Notes: generated from the letters alone by a model not told the origin. Counted from the first letter of the stretch, positions 17,106-25,750 are shown. The stretch: DNA of 32,044 bases from Pseudooceanicola lipolyticus (GCF_002786325.1 NZ_PGTB01000035.1:1-32044), one strand, 5' to 3'. A program made the numbers and translations.

Positions 17106-18151
17106 ACGTCCCTCGATTTTTGGGTTTGTGATGGATCGGATGCGGTTTGCCGCAACCCGAGCAAAACGGTCGGCGACTGGTACAGGATGGTATCGGCGGC
17201 AGTTTCAGACAGTGCGCGCCGGATGAACCCTACAGGATCGTTTTCCATGATCAGAAATGGATAGTCGGTACCGGCCAGTATCCTGTCGTGTCCGATGGTT
17301 GTTTCCAGAAACTGCAAGGCGACATCGTCGTAAACGATGCTGTCAAAATAGAATCGGCGCGCCAGTTTGCTGGGCGGCACGGACATGCTGTTCCGGATCG
17401 GCATTCCCAAGCGGTACGCATGATCCAGCCGGGGCAGGATGGCGGGCAATGCACCGCCGCCATGCGAAAGGACAATGCGAAGATTGGGGTGATTTTCCAG
17501 GACCCCACCTGTCATCAGCGACGTGGCGGCGAGAGCTGTCTCAAGCGGAAACGCCGCAATTGCGGCCATTGCCGGTACATCGCCGATCCGCTCGACCCCG
17601 GCCGGATGCAGCGCATGAACCATAACCGTCATGTTCAGCCGTTCGGCTTCGGCAAAGACCGGGGCAAGCGACGGATCGCCCAGGGGCGTACTCTGAACAT
17701 GCGTGCCGATCTCAATCCCTGTCAGCCCCATGTCCCGCAACCCGCTCAGGCTGTGAGCGGCCTTTTCCGGTGTTTGCAGCGGCACCATCCCGAAAGCTGA
17801 AAACCGCTTCGGATAGGTGGCGACCAGGTCTCCGAGAAAGGTATTGACGCAGTCGCAGATCGCCTCTGCATCGTCGGCGCCGAACCAATAAGACAAAAGC
17901 TCCGGCATCGGCGACAACACCTGATGGCCGATCCCCTTGGCCTCCATGTCGGCCAACCTGGCATCGGCGTTCCAGGATCGTGAATCGATCTGGCGAAAAG
18001 ACTTCCCTCCGATCACGATCCGGGCCGTGCCGTCCTGTTCATGTACAACGGAGGGCCAGAGCGCATCGCGTTCTGTTCCGTCCGGAAACTGATCGGGCAC
18101 GACGTGGCTATGGACATCTATTGCCCCAGATGAGCGCAAATTCTTCACCAC
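17102..18151 (-). CDS. Amidohydrolase-family decarboxylase, ACMSD-like
   Basis: 349 aa TIM-barrel metal enzyme. Residues fit alpha-amino-beta-carboxymuconate-semialdehyde decarboxylase: His14 and His16 (DVHSH), His179 (VMVHA), catalytic His230 (LSHGGG) and Asp296 (GTDYP). ACMSD decarboxylates the 3-carboxymuconate semialdehyde formed by 3,4-cleavage of 3-hydroxyanthranilate; the analogous step here would remove the carboxylate from the product of a 2,3-dihydroxybenzoate-type substrate. I chose GTG 18151, which has a GGAAG ribosome site five bases upstream; a TTG at 18214 would translate through a strong hairpin. The stop overlaps the hydratase ATG. Confidence 0.85.
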   Translation of the reverse strand: MVKNLRSSGAIDVHSHVVPDQFPDGTERDALWPSVVHEQDGTARIVIGGKSFRQIDSRSWNADARLADMEAKGIGHQVLSPMPELLSYWFGADDAEAICDCVNTFLGDLVATYPKRFSAFGMVPLQTPEKAAHSLSGLRDMGLTGIEIGTHVQSTPLGDPSLAPVFAEAERLNMTVMVHALHPAGVERIGDVPAMAAIAAFPLETALAATSLMTGGVLENHPNLRIVLSHGGGALPAILPRLDHAYRLGMPIRNSMSVPPSKLARRFYFDSIVYDDVALQFLETTIGHDRILAGTDYPFLIMENDPVGFIRRALSETAADTILYQSPTVLLGLRQTASDPSQTQKSRDV

Positions 18152-18180
18152 AGTATCTTCCGTGTTATCATCCAGCCAAA

Positions 18181-18209
18181 CAGCTTTCCGTCCATCAACC
18201 GGAAAGCTG
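18181..18209 (-). other. Intercistronic hairpin before the decarboxylase gene
   Basis: CAGCTTTCCG and its exact complement, 10-bp arms with a 9-base loop, lie in the 93-bp gap between the extradiol dioxygenase stop and the GTG start of the decarboxylase. No adequate T run follows on the minus strand (only TGTTTGG), so an mRNA-stabilising or processing element, or a weak attenuator, is likelier than a full terminator. Confidence 0.6.
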
Positions 18210-18244
18210 CGCAAACGCGCTTACATGCGCCTTCGGAAGGCATA

Positions 18245-19099
18245 TCAGTTCTCGAGGCCGTTCAGATTCGATTTCGCGCCCCACATGCAAAGGCTGAAAG
18301 GTTCGAAACCGAACTGGCGTTCTCTATACGTTTCTTCGTCTACCTTGTTGACACCAACTGAGTATTCGAATGTCATCCCGTCAGGGCCCTGGAAATAAAC
18401 AAACCGGGCACCGGACGTCGGGTGACGTCCCGGACCGAAGGTAATCGGGACGTTATGTTGTTTCAGCAGATTGTACGAACGCATGATGTCATCGGTCGAT
18501 TCAACCTGATGGTTGATATGCTGGAGTCCGCCGCGCCCTGCAGGGACAAGAGCGAGCGTATGATGAATCTCATTCACGCGCAAAAGCGGAACGTCTCCGA
18601 TACGGTCACTGACGCGGGCGTTGCAAACCTGGGTCCAGAATGCTTCATCCCGCTTGCAGTCTTGGCTGAAAATGCCGACATGGCTGAAGCCGGAGATTCC
18701 GGCGTCCCGGCTCGGAAAATGACGCTTGCCCATAATCTCTGGCTGAACTACCAGCTCGATTTTCAGGCCACTGGGCTCTCGGAAAGCAACGAAGTCTCTT
18801 ACATGACGGGAATCGCATTCGTCGCGGGTGCCCCTATGCAGATCGTGTCCAAGATCTTCGAGAGTCGCAGCCGCGATTTCAAGTGTCTGACTATCGCGGA
18901 CTTCGAAACCGACGACGTGGTCGTTGGGGTCCCCTTCGTGGTAGTATAGGGTATGTCCCCGTTCATCTGATCTGAGGTGTCGCGAATTGCGGCTGCTTTC
19001 GGAAACCTCCAGGCCCAGAATTCTCGTCGCGAAGTCGGTGCTGGTCTGAATATCTTTTGTACCCATCCGAACATAGCATACATCAAGCAGTTCAATCAT
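18245..19099 (-). CDS. Type I extradiol ring-cleavage dioxygenase (VOC family), catalytically complete
   Basis: 284 aa, two-domain vicinal-oxygen-chelate protein. The Fe(II)/Mn(II) triad is intact: His140 (GFSHVGIF), His194 (LQHINHQV) and Glu245 (MTFEYSV), matching BphC His146/His210/Glu260. The acid-base histidine region (EIHHTL, 177-182) and His226 (GRHPTSG) are also present. By position in the pathway it cleaves a 2,3-dihydroxybenzoate derivative beside the hydroxyls (3,4-cleavage in the p-cumate analogy). It starts inside the stop of a closely related homologue (overlap 19096-19099) that lacks these ligands. Confidence 0.9.
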   Translation of the reverse strand: MIELLDVCYVRMGTKDIQTSTDFATRILGLEVSESSRNSRHLRSDERGHTLYYHEGDPNDHVVGFEVRDSQTLEIAAATLEDLGHDLHRGTRDECDSRHVRDFVAFREPSGLKIELVVQPEIMGKRHFPSRDAGISGFSHVGIFSQDCKRDEAFWTQVCNARVSDRIGDVPLLRVNEIHHTLALVPAGRGGLQHINHQVESTDDIMRSYNLLKQHNVPITFGPGRHPTSGARFVYFQGPDGMTFEYSVGVNKVDEETYRERQFGFEPFSLCMWGAKSNLNGLEN

Positions 19100-19986
19100 C
19101 TTGTGCCCACCTTTCTGTTATCTTGGGTTTCCCAATCGGCTCCCCAGCGTTCGGGAATCAGACCATCGGAGTTCCACATGCAAAACGAGTCGCGCGCGTT
19201 TCTGAATTGTCGCGCGGTCCAGTCAGGCTCAACAGTTTTCATTCCGGTCCCGTAAGACACGATCAGGTCCTCGGGCCCCTGGAAGTACAGAAAAACTTCG
19301 CCACTTGCGGGATCGCGCCCGGGACCATCGAGGATTCGCACCTGTTGACTGGCAAGCAAATACTTGCTGCGCATGATATCGTTCAGGTCGCCTACCTCGA
19401 AATTGACGGATAGCAGCCCACTCCGCTGGCTTGGGTAGTAAGCGATGCGGTGGTGTCGTTCATCAAAACCCAGCTGACCGCTTTCTCCGGCAAAGTCCCG
19501 CACCCTGGCGCCGAAAACCTCGGTCCAGATCGCCATGTCGCGCTCGGGGTCAGGGCTGCGCAGATCAACCGACGAAATCGCTTTGATGCCGGCATCGCGG
19601 GCGGGGAAAAACCGCTGGCTCTTGTTTTCGTGGCGCACAACGATCTCGAACCGGTTGCCGGCGAAATCTTCAAAGGCCACCGCATCGCGGTAGAGCTTTC
19701 CGGCACAAACCTCTGCGGACAGCCGCGCGGGCTCAAGTCCGCAGGCGGTGAGCTTCCCTGTGATGTCGTCAAGATCGGTCTGGTAACGGACACTGAGCCC
19801 GACAACCGGCTTGCTGGTCGCGCCGGTGGCGTCGCATTCTACTGAATATGATCGCTCGTCGGATCGGAATCGGGCGATGTCGTCACTGCCGTCCGCAGAC
19901 TGAAGCCCGACCGCGCCTCCAAGGAACCGATGGAAAGCATCCAATTTTTTTGCCGGGTACCGAACAAAACGAAGCTCTTCAATCAT
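19096..19986 (-). CDS. Extradiol dioxygenase homologue lacking all three metal ligands
   Basis: 296 aa, clearly related to the next gene (shared RDAGI, GL..VN..V, NDIMRS, GPGR.P.SG, YFQGP, FCMW). At the three metal positions it has Ser139 (ISSV), Ser193 (LLSVNF) and Ser244 (IVSYGTG) in place of His, His and Glu. The His226 equivalent is Asp225. The fold-forming residues, Tyr245 and the RHH motif (177-179) are kept and the frame is intact, so it looks maintained rather than decaying. It is probably a non-catalytic partner of the active dioxygenase or a binding protein for the catechol. ATGA overlaps tie it to livG upstream and the active enzyme downstream. Confidence 0.85.
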   Translation of the reverse strand: MIEELRFVRYPAKKLDAFHRFLGGAVGLQSADGSDDIARFRSDERSYSVECDATGATSKPVVGLSVRYQTDLDDITGKLTACGLEPARLSAEVCAGKLYRDAVAFEDFAGNRFEIVVRHENKSQRFFPARDAGIKAISSVDLRSPDPERDMAIWTEVFGARVRDFAGESGQLGFDERHHRIAYYPSQRSGLLSVNFEVGDLNDIMRSKYLLASQQVRILDGPGRDPASGEVFLYFQGPEDLIVSYGTGMKTVEPDWTARQFRNARDSFCMWNSDGLIPERWGADWETQDNRKVGTR

Positions 19987-20801
19987 ACCGGGGTCACCCT
20001 TTCTTCCTGCGGTGCGGCCACATCCGCGCCTGCTAGCGTCAGTTGAGTCGTGCCAAGGTAGGCCCGAACCACTTCAGGGTTATCCAGCACCTCATCAGGA
20101 GGTCCGTCTCCGATCGACCGACCGTAATCCAACACATGGATACGGTCCGCAATCGCCGCGACCATTTCCATGTCGTGTTCAATCCAGAGCATTGGAATTC
20201 CCAGCTGCTTCTTTGCGGCGTCGATATGGTAGGCAAGTTCTTCGCGTTCTTCCTGGGTCAGTCCCGCGGAAGGTTCGTCCATCAAAAGAACTTTCGGTTC
20301 GGCCACCAGCGCCCGCCCAAAGCCGATGATCTTCTGAATTCCAAAAGGCAGACCGCCGACAGGCAAATGCGCCAGATGGGTCAGCGACAACATCTCAAGC
20401 ACGACGTTGACCACAGCGAGATGCTCGGCCTCTTCGCGCCGTGCCGACGGCAGTCGTAACCATTGTTCCGCAAGTGTCGCCTTGAGATGGTTGTGCCGGG
20501 CCACAAGCAAGTTCTCACGTACATTCATCCGGGGGATCAGTTCGGCATGTTGAAAGGTGCGCCCGATTCCCATTTCCGCAATGGCACTGGGTTTCTTGCC
20601 GATTAGGGACGTGCCGAGAAAGTCGATCTGACCCGAGGGGCGATAGATCCCGCTGATGCAGTTAAAGATACTGGTCTTGCCTGCCCCGTTTGGTCCGATC
20701 AGCGCCAGCAATTCACCCGACCGAACACCCAGCGAAACTCGGTTAAGGACGACCAGACCGCCAAAATGAAGTTCTACATCCTTGAGTTCAAGGTCATACA
20801 T
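19983..20801 (-). CDS. livG: ABC transporter ATPase, LivG family (second importer)
   Basis: 272 aa. Walker A GPNGAGKT (36-43), Q-loop in RTFQHAEL, signature variant LPFGIQK (151-157), Walker B VLLMDEP (171-177), H-loop His209 (WIEHDME). ATG 20801 follows a GAGGAGCGAG ribosome site; longer in-frame readings run into the preceding livF gene. Overlaps livF by 8 bp and the VOC homologue by 4 bp. Supplies ATP hydrolysis for the minus-strand importer. Confidence 0.92.
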   Translation of the reverse strand: MYDLELKDVELHFGGLVVLNRVSLGVRSGELLALIGPNGAGKTSIFNCISGIYRPSGQIDFLGTSLIGKKPSAIAEMGIGRTFQHAELIPRMNVRENLLVARHNHLKATLAEQWLRLPSARREEAEHLAVVNVVLEMLSLTHLAHLPVGGLPFGIQKIIGFGRALVAEPKVLLMDEPSAGLTQEEREELAYHIDAAKKQLGIPMLWIEHDMEMVAAIADRIHVLDYGRSIGDGPPDEVLDNPEVVRAYLGTTQLTLAGADVAAPQEERVTPV

Positions 20802-21594
20802 TTGCTCGCTCCTCGCGTCGGCGCCGCGCATTAGCCAGATAGTCGGCGCGGCCCGCGCTTCCGGTCCCAAGGTACAGTTCCAGGATTTTCTGATTGGTCC
20901 GCAGGTCTTGGGTTGCACCTTCAAGCTCGACTTTGCCGTTCTCCAGAACGAAGCCGTAGCTAGCCAACGCAAAAGCCACCGCGGCGCTTTGCTCGACCAA
21001 GAGTATGGATAGTTCGGTCCGGGCGTGAATGTCGCGCAGCCGCTCGATGATCTCGTCGACGATCACCGGAGCCAGCCCCAGCGACAGCTCGTCGATCAGC
21101 AACAGGCTCGGCTTGCAGACAAGCGCGCTGCCAATCGCCAGCATCTGACGCTCACCCCCTGACAGCAAGCCAGCCGGTTTGTTCCTGAGTTTTGCCAATC
21201 TGGGAAAATAGACAAAGATTTCGTCTTCGATCTGCCGCCAGTTGCTGCCTTCGGCACGCGTGGTCGAGACAACTTCCAGGTTCTCGGCAACAGTCAGGTT
21301 GGTAAAAACCTTGTCCCGCTCGGGGACCAGAACGATACCCTTGTGGATCGTTTTCGGAAGCTGAAGCCCGGTGATGTCTTCACCGAAATACCGTACGTAG
21401 CCGGCTGTCACCCGTGCATTGTCCAGCCCGATGAACCCCGAGATCGCCCTGAGCGTGGTCGATTTTCCAGCACCGTTGGCCCCCAAGAGCGCGGTAATTT
21501 GCCCTTTCGCAACCCGCAGATTGACACCGTGCAACGCCCGGATCGAACGTTGATAGGTGACTTCAAGGTCCGTGACTTCCAGAATGTCTGTCAT
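20794..21594 (-). CDS. livF: ABC transporter ATPase, LivF family (second importer)
   Basis: 266 aa. Walker A GANGAGKS (38-45), signature LSGGERQ (144-150) and Walker B LLLIDEL (164-170). The proline normally following the catalytic glutamate (DEP) is leucine here, a conservative oddity. The C-terminus is extended by a basic stretch (ANARRRREERANV). Overlaps livM by 4 bp and livG by 8 bp. Confidence 0.92.
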   Translation of the reverse strand: MTDILEVTDLEVTYQRSIRALHGVNLRVAKGQITALLGANGAGKSTTLRAISGFIGLDNARVTAGYVRYFGEDITGLQLPKTIHKGIVLVPERDKVFTNLTVAENLEVVSTTRAEGSNWRQIEDEIFVYFPRLAKLRNKPAGLLSGGERQMLAIGSALVCKPSLLLIDELSLGLAPVIVDEIIERLRDIHARTELSILLVEQSAAVAFALASYGFVLENGKVELEGATQDLRTNQKILELYLGTGSAGRADYLANARRRREERANV

Positions 21595-22646
21595 GGCGTG
21601 TCCTCCCGTTTCGACGGCGATGCGAATTGACCGACAATGCGTTTCCAGATGCCGATCAGGCCGCTGGGTTCAAAGACCAGAAACAGGATCATCAGCAGAC
21701 CAAAGGCCGCATAGGAAGCCGAAGAAACCGTCGTGATGTCCAGCCCGATATAGGGCACCGCTTCCATCAGCCATTCAACGAAATAGGGAACCAGCGTGAC
21801 GAACACCGCTCCCAGCAGGGCCCCCGGCAAGCTGCCCATTCCGCCAATGATGATCATCGCGATGTACTGGATGCTCAGGAACAGCGTGAAGGCTTCAACT
21901 GAAACGAAGTTCTGGTAGTAGGCGAACAACGCGCCCGAGAACGAGGCGATTCCAGACGTGATGACGAAGGCCAGCAGCTTGTAATTGGCAACCTGCACGC
22001 CAAGAGCCTCGGCCGCTGTTTCATTCGCATGCAGGGCCTCCCAGGCGCGGCCTGTCTTGGAGTTCAGCAGATTGCGACACCCCCAGTAGGTGCCCGCGAC
22101 CAGCGCCAGAAGCACATAGTACCAGGCGTATCCGTCATAAATCTCGAACCCGAAAACCACTGGCGGATCGAGGAAAATACCCGTCGAAGCGCCGCTGGCG
22201 AATTCGTATTCGCCTCCAAGGTAGATAACGAGAAAATGCAGCGCCAATGTGCTCATCGCCAGATAGATGCCGCGGAGCCGCAAGGACGGCAGGCCGAAGA
22301 TCAGGCCAATCACCGCGCCGGCCACGACCGAAGCCGGAAGGGTGATCCAGATACCCGCACCCGTTTCCTTGTAAAGGATCCCGGTGGTAAATGCGCCAGC
22401 CGCCATCAGGCCGCTATGACCCAGAGAGATCTGTCCCGCAATACCGGTCAGAACCATGAGCGCCAGTGCTCCGATGCCCGCGATAAAGATCTGCGACGCG
22501 ATGTCGAGATGAAATGGCGTGGCCGAGGTTGGCAAAAGGACAAGCAGAACGATCAAACCGATCCAAGCCACCTGATTCTGGCTTAGTCGCTTTCTAAGTT
22601 CTGTGGCAGGGGCCATTTTTCCGATGCCGGTTTCTATATTAGACAC
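21591..22646 (-). CDS. livM: ABC permease, LivM family (second importer)
   Basis: 351 aa inner-membrane protein. LivM hallmarks include LTGIAGQISLGHSGLMAAGA and IIGGMGSLPGALLGA, with multiple hydrophobic segments and a short hydrophilic tail. It overlaps livH by 8 bp and livF by 4 bp. Not closely similar to the plus-strand LivM, so the two importers are separate acquisitions rather than a local duplication. Confidence 0.92.
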   Translation of the reverse strand: MSNIETGIGKMAPATELRKRLSQNQVAWIGLIVLLVLLPTSATPFHLDIASQIFIAGIGALALMVLTGIAGQISLGHSGLMAAGAFTTGILYKETGAGIWITLPASVVAGAVIGLIFGLPSLRLRGIYLAMSTLALHFLVIYLGGEYEFASGASTGIFLDPPVVFGFEIYDGYAWYYVLLALVAGTYWGCRNLLNSKTGRAWEALHANETAAEALGVQVANYKLLAFVITSGIASFSGALFAYYQNFVSVEAFTLFLSIQYIAMIIIGGMGSLPGALLGAVFVTLVPYFVEWLMEAVPYIGLDITTVSSASYAAFGLLMILFLVFEPSGLIGIWKRIVGQFASPSKREDTP

Positions 22647-23511
22647 GATTGAGTTCCTCCTTGGTGCCGTACAAGCCCCAGGGCCGGACGATCAGAATTG
22701 CGATCAGTACAAGGAACGGCACGACATCGGAGAGAAGCGGATTAACGTAATGGATCAGAAGCACCTCCAGGGCCGCGATGACACCCGCGCCGATCAACGC
22801 ACCGGGCAGGCTGTCCAACCCGCCAACAAGTGCCGCCGGAAAGGCCTTGAGCCCGATCACCGCCATGTTCACGTCGATACGGGAATCGATGGTGACAAGT
22901 ACTCCCGCCAGTGACCCCGAAAAGGTCGACAGGGTCCAAGCCAGGGCATAGACGGTATGAAGGTTGATCCCGCGTTGCGCCGCCAGCAGCGCATTCTGTC
23001 CAGAGGCACGCATCCGCATGCCCCAGCGTGACATGTGAAGAAATGCCAGAAGCCCTAGGTAGACCAGGAACGTGCAGACAACGAGCCACAGCGCGGCGGT
23101 GGAAACCCGGACCGAGTCGGTAAGTGCGATCGAGGCATTGTCGAAGCTGATCATTGCCGCAACGTTCAGTTGTTGTGGCCCCCAGATCAGGACCATTGCG
23201 CCGCGCAAAAGAATGCCCAACGCTACGGTTGTCAGAACGGCGGCCAAAACCGGTTGTCCCGTCATCTTGCGCATTAGCAGCAGATAGACGGACAACCCGA
23301 CAACGATCGAAAACATCGCGGTGAGGGCAATCGCGACGAGAGGATCCGAGGCGATACCTGCCGATGTGGCAACCAACAGGTAAGCCCCCAGGATCATGAG
23401 TTCGCCATGTGCCAGATTCAGGACACGGCTGACTTTGTACACCAGGACATAGCCGCTCGCGACAAGAGCGTACAATGACGTCAAAACAACGATGTTTGCT
23501 AGAATTTGCAT
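22639..23511 (-). CDS. livH: ABC permease, LivH family (second importer)
   Basis: 290 aa, highly hydrophobic. The N-terminal SLYALVASGYVLVYKVSRVL and NLAHGELMILGAYL segments are typical of LivH, as is the C-terminal GGLDSLPGALIGAGVI loop. Follows the binding-protein gene by 25 bp and overlaps livM, in the usual order SBP-H-M-F-G. Confidence 0.92.
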   Translation of the reverse strand: MQILANIVVLTSLYALVASGYVLVYKVSRVLNLAHGELMILGAYLLVATSAGIASDPLVAIALTAMFSIVVGLSVYLLLMRKMTGQPVLAAVLTTVALGILLRGAMVLIWGPQQLNVAAMISFDNASIALTDSVRVSTAALWLVVCTFLVYLGLLAFLHMSRWGMRMRASGQNALLAAQRGINLHTVYALAWTLSTFSGSLAGVLVTIDSRIDVNMAVIGLKAFPAALVGGLDSLPGALIGAGVIAALEVLLIHYVNPLLSDVVPFLVLIAILIVRPWGLYGTKEELNRV

Positions 23512-23536
23512 GATAAGCTCCTGTCGCGCTCAGGCC

Positions 23537-24706
23537 TCATTCGACCTCGTAGGCCTTCCAGTCCCGTGCGATCTCCATCGCGCCCTTTTCGTCGCTCCAG
23601 CGATAAGCGCGGTAATAGATGGTTTCGCGGAAATGATTGTCATCGGTCCATGTGATCGGACCTCCGCGCAATCCCTTGGTGTCGATTTCGATGTTGCTCA
23701 TGACGGCATTAATCGCCTCGGCGCTTGTGTCTTCGCCAAGCTGTTCAAGAACTCCCTCGACGACGATGCCGCCGACCCATCCGTCGAGAATGGCCTCTGG
23801 ATGCAGGTTGGAACCGGATTCCTTCACCGCATTGACAAGGGCTTGCGTGGCTTCGCTGTCTTCGAACAGCATCACGTTGGTTCCCAAGGTGAAAAGGTTC
23901 GGGTCCTTCATTTTCATCATCTCAAGTTCGGCCTCAGCCAGATGGCCGACGTAAGCGTTGCCTTTCCAACCCTGCTTGCGCAGCGCATCGACGAAACGGA
24001 TCTGCACGGCCCACGGTGCCCAGGACAGAACTGAATCGGCTCCATTCTGAATCAGTTTGGTTGCGAAGGATGTGTAGTCAGCCGTACCTGGCGGCGCGAT
24101 CTCGACGCCGGCCGATTTCATGTCAGCTTTCAATACCATCCGTTCGGCTTCTTCCATCCCCGCCCGCGAGATTGGAATGCCCATGGCGGAAAATCCGACG
24201 GTGGCATCGCTGCTTTCCCGGTCACGCAGGTAATCGACCATTGCGATGCTGTCATGAACTGCGGAAAAGCCCGTCGAACAATACAAGAGTGGTTTGGCCG
24301 GCGGCATCGTCTCTGCAGGACAGACCGAACCGGCAAACAAAACGGGCACTTTCCTGCGCGTCGCCTGGCTGATGATCGGGGCGAAGGTTGCCGATGTGCT
24401 GACCGAGATGATCATCTGCACATCGTCCTGGGTCAGAAACCTTTTGGCGTTGCTCGCCGCCCGCGATGCATCCCCCTGGTCGTCATAGATCACCAGCGAC
24501 ACGGTCTTTCCGTTGACGCCTCCCGCTTCGTTCAGGCGGTCGAGGTACAGCTTCAAACCCTCGGCCGGCGCGGCATATGTGCCAGCGGCCCAACCGCTCA
24601 GTGCAGCACTTACCCCGATCACGACCTCGTCATCGGCAGCCAGCGCCGGTCCTGCGGCAACTGTGGCCGACAGGGCCAAGCTCTTGGCAAACTGTTTAAT
24701 TTTCAC
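23537..24706 (-). CDS. Periplasmic substrate-binding protein (second importer)
   Basis: 389 aa type I periplasmic binding protein with a Sec signal peptide (KIKQFAKSLALSATVAAG, cleavage after PALA near residue 25) and mature start ADDEVVIGVSAALSG. GTG 24706 is chosen because a GGGAGGAAAAA ribosome site precedes it and it places the signal peptide at the N-terminus; an upstream ATG would add a run of non-signal residues. Distinct in sequence from the plus-strand pair. By context it binds the aromatic acid degraded by the enzymes of this operon. Confidence 0.9.
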   Translation of the reverse strand: MKIKQFAKSLALSATVAAGPALAADDEVVIGVSAALSGWAAGTYAAPAEGLKLYLDRLNEAGGVNGKTVSLVIYDDQGDASRAASNAKRFLTQDDVQMIISVSTSATFAPIISQATRRKVPVLFAGSVCPAETMPPAKPLLYCSTGFSAVHDSIAMVDYLRDRESSDATVGFSAMGIPISRAGMEEAERMVLKADMKSAGVEIAPPGTADYTSFATKLIQNGADSVLSWAPWAVQIRFVDALRKQGWKGNAYVGHLAEAELEMMKMKDPNLFTLGTNVMLFEDSEATQALVNAVKESGSNLHPEAILDGWVGGIVVEGVLEQLGEDTSAEAINAVMSNIEIDTKGLRGGPITWTDDNHFRETIYYRAYRWSDEKGAMEIARDWKAYEVE

Positions 24707-24753
24707 GGTTTTTCCTCCCATAAGTGACAGCACAAAATTCATAGCCCTTGCCG

Positions 24754-25449
24754 TCATGACTGTTCGACGGGCCAATCGATGTTTTCGCGTTTCAACGCAT
24801 CGACCATCATGGTTTTCCAGATGGCGGTGACTTCGGCATATTTTTCGGCATTGCTGTCCCAGAGCGTCCGCATTGCGTAACCCCGGACCATATTGAAGGT
24901 CATGTAGACCAGGTTCTCGGCTAAAGGCGGCGGCATGTATTTGGACATGACTTTGACCCATGCGGCCTCGATCGGCAGACGCGCTTTCTGCGACGCCTCC
25001 AGGATCTCGGTCTTCAGATCGGGATCCGTGTTCGCGGACAGAACAATGTCCAGAACGCTGAAGAAATGCTCCCCCAGAAAGAAGCTTTCTGCATCCCTAA
25101 GCATCTCGTCGAAAATTTTGCTCTGGTCGGTCGCTGCTTCAGCGCCCTCGACGCTTTTGTCGACGGCAATTTGGTAGAGGTGCTCGTGAACTGCCAGGAT
25201 CAAATCCCGTTTGTGACGGTAATGATGCAGCAGTGCGCCCCTCGATACCCCGGCGTTTTGCACCACCGCTTCGGTGCTGAACCCGGAAAACCCACGTTCG
25301 CGCAACACTTCGATTGAGGCCGATATGAGGCGTGATCGCATTTCTAGGCTGCGTTCGTCTTGCGACCGTGAGGCATTGACCACATCGGCGTCCGCCTTGT
25401 CGCTCTGTTTGTTGGAGGAAATTTTAGTATTCAATGGATACCTTTCCAT
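24754..25449 (-). CDS. TetR-family regulator, CymR-like
   Basis: 231 aa. An N-terminal helix-turn-helix (about 58-81: FSTEAVVQNAGVSRGALLHHY) follows an unusually long polar leader of some 35 residues. The ligand domain carries stretches that, from memory, resemble the cumate repressor CymR of Pseudomonas putida (MLRDAESFFLGEHFFSVLDI, TFNMVRGYAMRTLW). CymR represses p-cumate genes and is released by p-cumate. The 5' end overlaps the ferredoxin gene by 26 bp, so it is expressed from the operon it probably controls, giving autoregulation. The likely target is the inverted repeat at 29724-29745. A TTG start a few codons downstream, after AAGG, is an alternative. Confidence 0.88.
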   Translation of the reverse strand: MERYPLNTKISSNKQSDKADADVVNASRSQDERSLEMRSRLISASIEVLRERGFSGFSTEAVVQNAGVSRGALLHHYRHKRDLILAVHEHLYQIAVDKSVEGAEAATDQSKIFDEMLRDAESFFLGEHFFSVLDIVLSANTDPDLKTEILEASQKARLPIEAAWVKVMSKYMPPPLAENLVYMTFNMVRGYAMRTLWDSNAEKYAEVTAIWKTMMVDALKRENIDWPVEQS

Positions 25450-25750
25450 CCGCGACGAAAACAGCGTAGGTTTTCAACGGAATTTCGCAGGGCATCAGTC
25501 CGGGTTCGCCCGTGGTCACGTCGAAGGTTCCGAAGTGCCACGAGCATTCGACAAACTTTCCGCACAATTCGCCTTCTTCGGACAGCGAAGCCTCGCCATG
25601 CGAGCATTGGTCCTGAGTGGCAAAGAAGTTGCCATCGACATTGTAGACGGCGATGACGTCTCCATTCGGCAGGGTCTCGGCACGTATTTCGCCTTCCGGC
25701 AAATCTTCGGCGGGGAAAAGAGCCAAGATCCTTTTTGTATCTTCACTCAT
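25424..25750 (-). CDS. Rieske-type ferredoxin of the ring-hydroxylating dioxygenase
   Basis: 108 aa, normal length for a dioxygenase ferredoxin. The [2Fe-2S] cluster ligands are visible as CSH (QDQCSHGEAS) and CSWH (ECSWHFGTFD). Carries single electrons from the ferredoxin reductase to the terminal oxygenase. ATG 25750 begins MSEDTKRILAL and overlaps the SDR stop by four bases (ATGA). Confidence 0.93.
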   Translation of the reverse strand: MSEDTKRILALFPAEDLPEGEIRAETLPNGDVIAVYNVDGNFFATQDQCSHGEASLSEEGELCGKFVECSWHFGTFDVTTGEPGLMPCEIPLKTYAVFVADGKVSIEY

